Source of the DNA: Sorex araneus
Taxonomy: Eukaryota > Chordata > Mammalia > Eulipotyphla > Soricidae
Direction: 5' to 3'
Assembly (NCBI RefSeq): GCF_027595985.1
Contig: NC_073306.1
Location: 194,958,000 to 195,021,999 of the forward strand
Length of the DNA: 64,000 nucleotides
Below are positions 12,691 through 22,700 of the stretch, in pieces. The position numbers and the translations under genes are program-made. Under the pieces are notes generated by a model, which saw only the letters and a program-made list of their open reading frames with translations, searched no databases and was not told the origin of the DNA. Each line of letters opens with the position of its first letter. Positions within the stretch are counted from its first letter, which is position 1.

Positions 12691-12957
12691 AAATACAAAG
12701 TAAATAAGCATTTTTCCTTTTTTTTAAGAAAAAGGAAAGTTTTGTATAAAGATACTTTAAAACTAAGGTAGAAATGTCATATATACAATATCAACATGCT
12801 AGGCATATATTCAAAAGAAATTAAGTCACTAGTTCAAAAGGATATATCTGCAGCTGTATTGTTCACATGGAATCGACCTAAATACACATTGACCGATGAC
12901 TGAATAAAGTGACTGTGCCCAAAGGAATATACTACCTGCCAAATGAAAAGAGGAAAT

Positions 12958-13130
12958 CGTGGTGGCCAGAGAGCTAGCACAGGAGTTAAGGCGGTTGTTT
13001 TTCCACGCAGCCAACCCCTCTCAGAGCCCCAGAACCACGTCTTGTCACCCAAAACACTGCCACATGTGATCCCTGAGCACAAAGTCAGGAGTAAGTCTTC
13101 AACATCACTGGGTGTGACCCCAAATTGAAA
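12958..13130 (+). repeat. tRNA SINE, diverged
   Basis: Head remnant CAGAGAGCTAGCACAGGAG and end CATCACTGGGTGTGACCCC are clear; the middle is rearranged. Confidence 0.65.
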
Positions 13131-13684
13131 TATATAAGTAAATAATGAAATTGAGTCTGTGAGGACAAAATGAACAGCAACTAAAGAAATTATGGTAAGT
13201 GAAATAGGAAAGGTCGGAAGGTAATTACATGGTCTTACTCATTTGCAGAACGTGTATTACTAGAGCAAGTTATCCTGGGAGTTGGGGTGGCCAGCAGCTG
13301 GGGGAAGGGGAGCCAACTCCCAGATTCAGTGAAAACGACGAGGTTTACAGAAAGAAAGGCAAGGGGGTTTGGGGGAAACGAGGAAGCTCTGGTGGTGGGT
13401 GGTCCTCCCAAGAGGTGCTAAAGGGGCACAGTGGCCTTTCAAGCCAACCTGGTGGGCAGTTTATCATCAAAGCAGTGCAGCTCGGACCCTGCACTGTGGG
13501 GGCACCCAGGCACTCAGGAAGTGCTGGAAGGGTCCTCGGCCAGCCCCGGTGGTACTCGGGCTTCCAGGGTTGCCCGTAGCAATGCTAAGGTACCAGATGA
13601 TGCTGAGCATCCCACCGAGGTCTGTGCAGGCTCAAGGTGCACTTGAACCATTGTAATATCTCCCGGCCCCAGGAGCGGAATCTT

Positions 13685-14450
13685 TCTTTTTAAAAAAAAT
13701 AAAAATTATTTTATTATATTGAATCACCATGAGAAAAAAAATACAAAGCTTTCAGGTTTAAGTCTCAGTCATACAATGATTGAACCCTCATCCCTTCACC
13801 AGTGCATCCGCCACCAAGAACCCCAATATACCCCCCTCCCACCCAGCCCCCACCTAAGTAGCTAATGATCTTCATTTTATTCTCTATACTTTGAATACAT
13901 TCAATATTTCAATAGAGAACTCACTATTTGGAATTTCCCCCCAACAATCAGGCCTGCTGAAAGGCATCATTTAATACTTTCTTTTCATTGCTGAGAATGA
14001 AGTTTTGGATTTCTGATATTTAAGTTCAGTTCACAGTCTAGATGCATGTCTGTAAGAAGCCGCTCTGGGTGCCAAAATGGGTTAGAAGACCTCTCGGATC
14101 ATAGTCTTCACAAGTTGAGGGTCTGTTTCGAGAGCAGCAGCTCCGGATCTTATCTGGGCTGAGGGCATGCCAGTACCACCCCCTTCCCATGATCGCCTAT
14201 GAGCCACAACATTGCAATGTTCCTACCTCTGAGTGGAAGTCTTAGGAGGTGGCTCTCGCCACATGGATGATGCCGCCACCGCCATTTTCCACGCAGAAAA
14301 ACAGGGTGGAGAGGGAAAATCCCTCCCCGGGCGGCACATAGTCGTAGTACAGCTCATAGCCTAGATGCATGTCTATAAGAAGCCGCTCTGGGTGCCAAAA
14401 TGGGTCAGAAGACCTCTCGGATCATAGTCTTTACGAGCAGAGGGTCTCTG
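13685..14450 (-). mobile_element. L1-tailed non-autonomous element, with internal duplication
   Basis: The - strand 3' end matches the last 130 or so bases of the local L1 (CTGGTGAAGGGATG, CTGAAAGCTTTGTA, then poly(A)). The rest is not L1. A block of about 90 bases starting GATGCATGTCTGTAAGAAGC (14041) recurs at 14364, 323 bases away. A related 5' motif, CTAGACTGTGAACT, links it to the copies at 15515 and 63486. Confidence 0.6.
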
Positions 14451-14532
14451 GAATCTTTCTTGTGATGAGTTGGTACTGGAGCTTCAGTGCTCGGAGTGGT
14501 GAAAAGTGGACACCAAGTCCCATAATATTGTA

Positions 14533-14705
14533 AACCCAGACCGGAGAGATAGCCCCAGATAAGGAGCTTGCCTTGCATGAGACGAACCTGCATTAGGTTC
14601 CCTGCAAGCCAGATTGTCCCCTGAGCCCTGCCAGGAGTAATTCCTGAGCGTAGAGTCATGAATAAGTAGCACATTATAACCAGCTAGTATGACCAAAAAA
14701 AGGGA
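14533..14705 (+). repeat. tRNA SINE, diverged
   Basis: GAGATAGCCCCAGATAAGG head, then GTCCCCTGAGCCCTGCCAGG body and a short A tail. Old copy. Confidence 0.7.
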
Positions 14706-14997
14706 GGGGGGAATTATAAACCAAGAAATCACTTAATAAAAAGGAATGCTGTGTGACGGACACAGAGGGGAACATTGAGAAAGCAAATAAGCAAGTAATG
14801 AGATAATAGTTTTTTACCATTTAAAAATAGTCTGCAACGGTACAAACCCATGTCATAAACATGTTTACAAATGGAGTAGCCGTTTGTGGAAAAGGGAATC
14901 TATGCCACCTGCAGTCACGTGTGAGAACCAGTGTTTCTAACTCCAGGCACCAATCACCTTGATCTGCTGCACCTGTTGGTCTTCAACCCACCCACGG

Positions 14998-15185
14998 TTG
15001 GCGCTGGAATGCTCACACGGTGGGCAGGGCGCCTGTCTTGCCTGCAGTCAACCCGGATTCTAGCCCCCGCAGCACATACAGTCCCTCGAGCAACGCCAGG
15101 CATTAATCCCTAAACAAAGAGCCCAGAGCACAACCCCTAAACACCTGAGCACCACCAGGTGTATCCCCAAAACCAAAGTCAAAAC
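14998..15185 (+). repeat. tRNA SINE, diverged, GC-rich
   Basis: GGTGGGCAGGGCGCCTGTC and CAACCCGGATTCTAGCC correspond to the A- and B-box regions. The body ends CACCAGGTGTATCCCCAAAA. Confidence 0.65.
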
Positions 15186-15514
15186 CGAAACAGCAAGTCC
15201 AAGGTTGGTTCGGGTGTTAGAAATGTTAAGGACTCCCGGATGAGTCTCCCCTTTGGAGAACTGCCGCTTTAGACGGGCTTGTCTCCAGCGCTAAGGGAAC
15301 AGGCACACCTGGGGGTCCGGCCATGCAGGCTCGCCTTCCCGGGGCAGGCGCCCGCAGTCCAGGCTGGAGGCTCTGGTCACACCGCAGGGATTTTCTGTCG
15401 CCGCTTCAGGGTAGGAGTCACCCATAGATTACTGACTCCACCATTTAAAATAAAAATTGGGGTCGCTGCTCTCCACCGAGCTGTGACCCGAGTGGACATG
15501 CGGCCTCTCCGTTG

Positions 15515-16110
15515 CTGAATGACCATGATCCCCAAGGCCACCTATCTACTCTTGTCACCAGCAGCTCCTTGCAGAAATGTCTCTAGACTGTGAACTAAGC
15601 CACGGCCCCATGCTGCTCCAGGAGGGAAAAGGTTTTCCCGTCATCCCGTCATCTTGTAAGGACCACTAAAGAGAAGTACGAGCTTGCAATGAAGCAATTT
15701 CTGGCAGAAATTTCCCTGGACCTAGTTACTAAAATATTAAAACACAGAAATCCAAAACCACGATAGCGGCCACGTGACCTCATATCTCTTCATTCTCAGC
15801 AATGGAAAACAAATTATCAAATGCTTCCTTTTCAGCAGGTCTGATGGGGGGGGGAGGGCTCCAAACAATAATAGTGAGTTTTTTGTTGAAATATTGAATG
15901 TAATCAAAATAAAGAGAAAGTAAAGTGAAAATTATCAGCTACACAGGTGGGGGGCTGGGGGTGGGAATGGGAGGTATATTGGGGTTCTTGGTGGTGGAAC
16001 ATGTGCATGTGCAGTGGTGAAGGGATGGGTGTTCGATCGTTGTATAACTGAGACTTAAGCCTGAAAGCTTTGTAACTTTTCACATGATGATTTAATAAAA
16101 AATAATAATA
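15515..16110 (+). mobile_element. L1-tailed non-autonomous element, split by a nested insertion
   Basis: The 5' part (15515-15655) includes ATGTCTCTAGACTGTGAACT and CGGCCCCATG. The 3' part (15940-16110) has GGTATATTGGGGTTCTTGG, GCCTGAAAGCTTTGTAAC and poly(A). The middle, 15656-15935, matches family G (GCGGCCACGTGACCTC). Compared with the intact copy at 63486, the middle looks like a later insertion. Confidence 0.6.
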
Positions 16111-16127
16111 ATAAAATTGGTTTTGGT

Positions 16128-16298
16128 TTGGAGAGATAGTGCAGTGGGTAGAGCGTTTACCTTACATGCGTTCCACCCAGATTTAATCATAGCATCCTGT
16201 ATGGTCCCCAAAATCCTCCAGGACTGATCCCTAAGCCCAGAGCCAGGAACCTGTGAGTAAGCCCTAAGCCCCAGGTGTGGGCCCAAAACCAAAAAAGA
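16128..16298 (+). repeat. tRNA SINE, diverged
   Basis: GAGATAGTGCAGTGGGTAGAG head and TGTATGGTCCCC body. Its A-rich tail has grown into the adjoining purine microsatellite. Confidence 0.75.
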
Positions 16299-16352
16299 AG
16301 GGGAGGGAGGAGGAGGAGGATGAGGAGGAGGAGGAGAAGGAGGAGGAGGAGC
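16299..16352 (+). repeat. (GGA)n purine microsatellite
   Basis: GGAGGAGGA with GAT and GAA interruptions, directly after the tail of a SINE. Confidence 0.93.
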
Positions 16353-17128
16353 ACAAGCCCTGCAGTACAAGGTGTTTGCGTGGTAAAATAAAAATTTGTT
16401 TTATAAGTACCATTGTTTTAATAAATACCATTGTCTTAAATAGCTTTGACTTACCTTTACGTAATAAACGCCACGTTCCTTGTGCAAAACTTAAGGAATC
16501 TATAAAATAATTTAATATAAAATATATTCACTAATATATCACTAACATACTTTGAAATCAGTCACATGTGACCATTTCCTTCTTACTCCAATTACCTCTA
16601 AGTACTTTAGTGTTTTTAAAGAAAAGTAGACTTGGTTGTTTTTGCAATCCAATTCACACTACCAAGAATTCATCATGAGACCATTATGTGAATTGTTTTG
16701 TTTGTTTGCGCCACTGTTACTTAAAAAGGGGGGGGCACAATGATTATTCAGTGAAATGTGGTAAAAACTGGGGGAAAATAACTAGTTTTTCACTGAATTA
16801 TATAATGCGGTTAGAGTTGCAACTCTCAGAAATGATCTGAGACGACTTGAAATGAGCTTCGTCAGCTTGTTTAAGGGGTGGTGACGGGTCAAGGATGCAG
16901 CTTTTGAGCTGGAGTAAGTCTGGCACCAAATGTCCCTGTCCCCCCACATACACCTGAAGAAACTCCTTAGCGACCATTGTGGCAGAGAAAACAAGGCTAA
17001 ATAAAGTGATCAAAAGTGACTTTTAGGGGGCATGCTTATATTATCCTTGACTCCTGTGTTTAAAGAGAACACAGACAGAGAAGGAAAGAAATCAAGGGAG
17101 GAAGAAATGAACAAGGAGTAATACGTGA

Positions 17129-17296
17129 GGGGCTGGAGCAATAGCACAGCGGGTAGGGCGTTTGCCTTGCATGCGGCCAACCCATGTTCGAATCCCAGCA
17201 TCCCATATGGTCCCCTGAGCACTGCCAGGGGCAATTCCTAAGTGCAGAGCCAGGAGTAACCCCTGTGAATAGCTGGGTGTGACCCCCCCCAAAAAA
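17129..17296 (+). repeat. tRNA SINE, poly(A) family, with TSD
   Basis: Complete copy with A box TAGCACAGCGG. Flanked by AGTAATACGTGA (17117-17128) and AGTAATAGGTGA (17297-17308). Confidence 0.93.
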
Positions 17297-17329
17297 AGTA
17301 ATAGGTGAACATCAGAGTTTCAGTTATAG

Positions 17330-17625
17330 AGGTGAGATAAGAGAGGGTAGACCCTCACAGATGAGTGAGGACATACCCGAAACATAGGCTCAACAGAACT
17401 AAAAATGAGACCAAAGCCGGAAGCACTGAAGCTTTGTAATTCGCCTGTTAAATTGACAGGTGGGGGTGGAATGGGACTTGGCATAGAGAGGGATTCTAGG
17501 AACACTGGTGGAGCTAAGTTGACACAGGCAGAGGGACAGAGGGATTGTTTTTGAATTGTTGTATGCCTAAGATGCAGCTATCAGTACCTTTGTGAATCAT
17601 GGCTCTTGAATAAAAAAAAAAAAAA
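17330..17625 (+). repeat. Family G-like poly(A) retroelement
   Basis: Ends AGATGCAGCTATCAGTACC, TTGTGAATCATGGCTCTTG, then AATAAA and a run of A. Layout resembles 12515-12690. Not otherwise recognised. Confidence 0.4.
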
Positions 17626-18869
17626 AATTAAGTGACTCTTAGTAGCAGTGCCCCAATAGTCTATAAAGCTAAGGCCCAATTCAAAACTTCAGCCCCTACA
17701 TGAGGGCAAAGGCCAAGGTCATTCAGCACACAATTTCTCTTCCACATCCATAAATACCCTGGGCTCTACTCATCCGATCACTTCTGAATTCGTCTCAAAG
17801 TATGAAGAGTACAACCATTTTATAACTGCTACCCACTTTCTATAAAATCCAACAAAGAGACGCAGGAATTTGGAGCAGATCCAATTTTACACATGGATTC
17901 ATATCGATATACCTTGAATACGTTTAATTTAAAACTAAATGTTCTAATTCCATTTTATTCCTTGGGGACAAAATTTGGGGATAGGGGTATGCTGAGAAAT
18001 GGAGTGTTATTTGGCCCAAGAAGGATGGACAAGGCCTCTCTCGTTTCTTTTAAGAACCTGAGCCCTGTGTACAATAGATGAACCCATGTGTGTGATCATA
18101 CTAAGTGGGAAACCAGCCTTGGGCTTGTAAGTCAAGCATTCTTAAATTGCAAATACCAATGTCAAAATAAGCAAACTATGGATGTTTTTTTTTATGGAAC
18201 AAAAGAATCTTGGCTTAGCAATGACAGAAAAGTTTACTCTTGCCAATGAGAAGTGTAATTGCCCCATTTACTTAAAAGTAGTCTTCCTCATGAAGTCAGC
18301 TTTTAACAAACATCCACAATATCAGCTCTTCAGCAATTTTTTCAACTCCCATTTTCATGAAGTTGTATTTTCATGAACAGACAAGAATTCATTTGTCCAG
18401 GCATCCTAAAATTCTAGATCCCATAGGACTAAATTATATTTTATTTCCAAAAGAATATCCAGGCGGTCGGTCTTTTATATATCACAAATTTTATCAAGTC
18501 TTTGAGTTGTCCATAGATACACATCCCACTTCATTTTAATTATATATTAAATATACCAATTAAATGCATCTGTTTGTGTACCTTTTAAATGATTTATTAC
18601 AATGGGTGTATTTAATATTCACTTCTATTCCTTAAATGTTTTTGCATTCACAGAGTTTTCATACTTGAAAATCCTAAAAGGAAAGCATCTTTTGAAAGAC
18701 ATTAAGGAAAGCATCTTTTGAAACTTCCTGCTGTAAGCTCATTTTCCTGGCCTGTTATTATACATAATAAGAGACTTGATTTCACAGCTTCTATAATAAT
18801 ACACTATAAATTTTACATTGGCTATGTTTTTTTCATTTAAACTCTTGTGATGGCAAAATGATTTTCCTC

Positions 18870-18924
18870 AAAGCTGATTGGCTGTGCACATCTCCAGCAG
18901 TGCTTAAATGTAACCTTGCTATCT
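18870..18924 (+). promoter_or_regulatory. ENAM: Candidate ENAM promoter
   Basis: An inverted CCAAT box (ATTGG, 18877-18881) lies about 25 bases before a weak TATA-like CTTAAATG (18903-18910). Both lie just upstream of a stretch that could be the first exon, which ends in a strong GTAAGT donor. The spacing suits a tissue-specific RNA polymerase II promoter. This is inference from position and motif only; no ameloblast-specific site is claimed. Confidence 0.3.
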
Positions 18925-18929
18925 CAAGC

Positions 18930-19121
18930 TTTCTGGCAAGGAGAACACTTTATTTTAAGTCTTTTTGGTACAGAACGTGACATCTGTGAAGAAATTTGCT
19001 TTACTATTAAGAAATAAATATGTCTTGTTCTTTGAGATCTCTTTGACTTCAGCAATTTGTAGTCATTTTCATTATGAACCATTAAAAAGGTATATTTAAA
19101 AGACAGATTAACAAATTTCAA
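18930..19121 (+). other. ENAM: Candidate non-coding exon 1 of ENAM
   Basis: Mammalian ENAM begins with a non-coding exon. A strong splice donor, GTAAGT at 19122-19127, lies 589 bases before the acceptor of the first coding exon. The segment contains no useful open frame. Placing exon 1 here gives a gene of about 18 kb, similar to human ENAM. The 5' boundary is a guess set by the promoter-like motifs upstream. Confidence 0.3.
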
Positions 19122-19710
19122 GTAAGTTTTTTTTTAACATATTGGAGCTTCTGGCATTGGGTGAGTATTAGAGATTGTCAACATAAATAATATAGTACCA
19201 ATTACTGAAATGGATTCATAGATATTGAATTCACAAATGTTAGTTGATCTCCTCAGTGAATTCTTTCATATTGTATATTCATTGTTGGTACACTAAAATT
19301 CTCACAAAAATTTAAAATCCTTGATTTATTTGGTGTACTTGTTTTTCTTAGTTTTCTTCCAAGTTAGTTCAACCTTATATAATATTATGCCTGTATACAG
19401 TTCCTAAAAGAAAACTATATTTCTGTCAATATTGCATTTAGAACTATCTCAAAACAGTGCCTGAGTCACTTTTTGCATGATTTACCTCTCTTTTATAGTA
19501 ATAAAAGACTTGGTTATGAAAATTTTTAGTCATGAAAATTCTCTAATTGGTTGGTTATGAAAATTCTCTAATCAGAGTACAATTAAATAAAACTAATAAC
19601 ATGACATGTACTACCTTAGAATTGACACTTTATTAATTGTTTATTCATTTATTTTGGTTTTTTCTTATATTTGAGTTTCTTCTAATGCTCAATATCTATT
19701 TCTCTTAAAG

Positions 19711-19788
19711 GCTTATGAAAGTTTTGGTGAAAAAATGTTGCTGCTTCCGTGCAGGTATGGAGCCTCTTGTCCGAAGCTAGATCACTTT
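19711..19788 (+). CDS. ENAM: ENAM coding exon 1 (upstream start codon)
   Basis: The acceptor TCTCTTAAAG ends at 19710 and the donor GTGAGT starts at 19789. The first 24 bases are 5' UTR and the ATG is at 19735. The 18 encoded residues begin MLLLPCRYGASCPKLD, close to the human N-terminus. A second in-frame ATG in the next exon (23039) begins the hydrophobic signal core, so this exon may be dispensable for secretion. Confidence 0.9.
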
Positions 19789-22700
19789 GTGAGTATTTTA
19801 ATCCATTTTCCAAGATACATAGGTTGCTTAGCAAACTAAGAATTGTCAGGAGTACACCAGAGAGAAAAAAAATTACTTAAATATATCAGAAAAAAATCAA
19901 ATTCATAGATAAGAAGGAAAACCTAAGAATTTACACAGTCATTATACTACATAGTAAGCATAATGAGTGTTACTTCCAATTTAAAAAAAAACTGATCACA
20001 GACTTGCATCCGATCATAATTATTTTGTTTGGGGGCCACACCAGGTGGTGCTCAGGGATTATTTCTGGCTCGTGGCTATAGGATCACTCCTGGCTGACTC
20101 CAGGACGATATGTGATTCTGGGGTGTCCACCGTGTATAAGACAAGTGCTTTACCTGCCGTGCTATTGCTCTGGCCCCCATCATAAAGTTTTAAAGATGAA
20201 AGAAATCTTAAAAGTCACCTGAAAGAAAATATTACTTTTACAAAATGAAAATTGAATGCCATTTTATATTTGCAAAATAGAAGCCTACCACCTTTAACAT
20301 CATTACCAAGGATCTGTCCAGTGATATAGTTTTGCTGGTATAGTGTGTGCTATAGGTTCAATCTGCAACACCAAAACAAAAAAATAAATATTCTCAGTAG
20401 TGACTACTTTAAAGATTAAATAAGAAATTAGTCTTAATAAAAATTAGCAATATTTTTATTTAATTAAATCAGAAAAGAATGTCCAAAGGTTTTCCCAAAT
20501 TTTGGTCATAATCTCAAAAGTTTGATTTAGAAAAGAAATCATTCACCAATATTTCCCTTAGTAATTTCCTTACATTGTTATAGGCTAAACAGTATAAAAT
20601 TATATTGACCTGTCTATAATGTTGTGAATCTGAAAATCCTTAATTAGCAGGAATTGATACATACATTACTGTTTACTTTGTTTAATTACATTTTTCCAAT
20701 TCTTCTGATATATCCCAGTAATTTTTAAAAGGAATTTTTACACCTACAATTCAGGAAAATGTTGAAATAGCCCTTTATTATATTGTTCCTTCAGGAAGCA
20801 GATAGGTGAGAATTGGTTTACTTAACTACTAAGTGTATTTAATGTTCCTCCCAAAAGGAAAAATGAACAAAAGAAATTAGCAATTACTAATGCCTATATT
20901 CTGTTACTATGCTAAAAATTATATTGTATATATTATGCCGTGAAAATACACCATTCTGAATAAAATCTTTATTTTCCTATATTGCATATGCAAATAAATC
21001 CATTTTCTTAAGAAATTACCCAAGTATATACTTCAGAATAAACCTTGTTCAAAGATGTAAATAGAAGTATTACTTTTGTAAGGCTTTAGAATTAACTAAA
21101 GTGGAATATATTAAATCTGTGAAAGCAATCTCCACATTTTATATGTCTACAGTTTCAATCTTTTCTTCTTTGAATTTAATCAAAGTATCCAACAAAGATA
21201 ATTTATGGAGTTGCCTGTTTTGTCCTATTTCTCCCATTTATGAGAAGAATATTTTAAGATAAAGCAATAGTAACAGAAAAAAATAGAGGAAAGGAGAAAG
21301 TGATAGGATTCTATGATATTCTGTTTAGTTTGATTAGTCCCTACATAATAGAATATTGTCTACATCATCTTGCTAGTTTAAAGTAATAATTTTGGAGTGT
21401 ATCTCATGGAAATTGAAATCTTTCTGAACAGTGAATATAGTCAACAACAGTGAATATAGTCAACCTTTTCTTTTTTGCTTTTTTTTTTTTTTGCTTTTTT
21501 TTTGGGGGGGTCACACCTGGTGATGCACAGGGGTTACTCCTGGCAATGCTCAGGGGACCATATAGGATGCTTGGAATCGAACCCAGGTGGGCCGAGTGCA
21601 AGGCAAATGCCCTACCCGCTGTGCTATCGCTCCAGCATCAACCTTTTCTAAGCTAGACTAACAACTGAAAGTTCAAAACCATCAATCGCCATCTTTTTAA
21701 TAACTTGCTAATTTCCACCTCACAATGCTGCTGTTCTTGTGACCGAGCATCTCTTTCCAACTTTGTCTTTGTCTTTGGTCCTCTTCCCTCCCCTTCCTTT
21801 TCCTTCTCTCCCTCCTTCTCCCCAGCTGACCCACACTCCCTCAGCCCCGCCCCCTCCGTGTTTCTCTCCTCTTTCCTTTTTTAAGTCAGATCCTTTGGCA
21901 GCTTAGAACAGTACCACTGCACTGTGTGGAGGCTGATGGAACCATCTCTGAGGCAGAGACCTGGACCCAGAGGCAGACCCCCTGGAGGGAGGGAGGGTGC
22001 ACAATGGTCTAGTCGGCACATCCCTATGAGCATTTTACTCTGGGGGGGATTAGAAAATGCCTTAAAGCCACCTTTTGGGCAAATGTCTAGTCAGGATAAT
22101 TTTGTCCCCCCTGGGGACATTGAGGATGTCTGGAGACACTTGATGGCCACAACTCCTAGCCTTGCAGGGTAAAAGCCAGGGTACCTCCAGATCACGCACC
22201 TGGAACAGGCTCCACCATTAGGAATTCTCCAGCCCTTGGGGTCGGAGCAATAGGACGGCAGGTAGGGTGCTTTCCTTGCACACAACAGACCTGGGTTCCA
22301 AACCTTGAGCCCGTTAGGAGTGACCTCTGAGCCCAGAGCCAGGAATAAGTCCTGAGCACACCCAGGTTTACCAAACGAAAAAAATTTTTTTTTTCATTTC
22401 CTGCCCCAAGAGCTGCAAAGAATTGTGCGAGGTTAAGAAAGCCTGAAGGAGCAATAGCACAGTGGGTAGGGGGTTTGCCTTGCACAGGCAGACCCGGTTT
22501 GATTCCTCTGTCCCTCTCAGAGAACCCAGCAAGCCACCAAGAGTATCCCGCCCTCACTGCAGAGCCTGGCAAGCTACCCTTGATATGCCAAAAGCAGTAA
22601 CAACATGTCTCACAATGGAGACGTTACTAGTGCCCGCTGGAGCAAATGGATGAACTAGGGGAAGACAGTGCTAGAGTGCTACCACTCAACCACTAGTACC

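Larger units (their letters stand above)
1..18860. other. Gene-free region upstream of ENAM
   Basis: No exon of a recognisable protein was found here on either strand. AMBN is the expected neighbour to the left in mammals, but none of its coding sequence is visible, so it probably lies beyond the window edge. The stretch holds the SINEs, L1, RTE and unclassified retroelements listed separately. Between them lies AT-rich unique DNA, for example 230-840, 1200-2300, 5400-6690, 8200-10100 and 17650-18860, in which I see nothing specific. Confidence 0.7.

Noticed and set aside
13229-13656. GC-rich open frames of 71-116 codons
   Set aside because: Three overlapping frames are open at once, as expected of GC-rich, stop-poor DNA. 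No domain was recognised.
1-18860. AMBN or another enamel gene upstream of ENAM
   Set aside because: Expected from gene order, but no exon with a matching peptide and splice sites was found.
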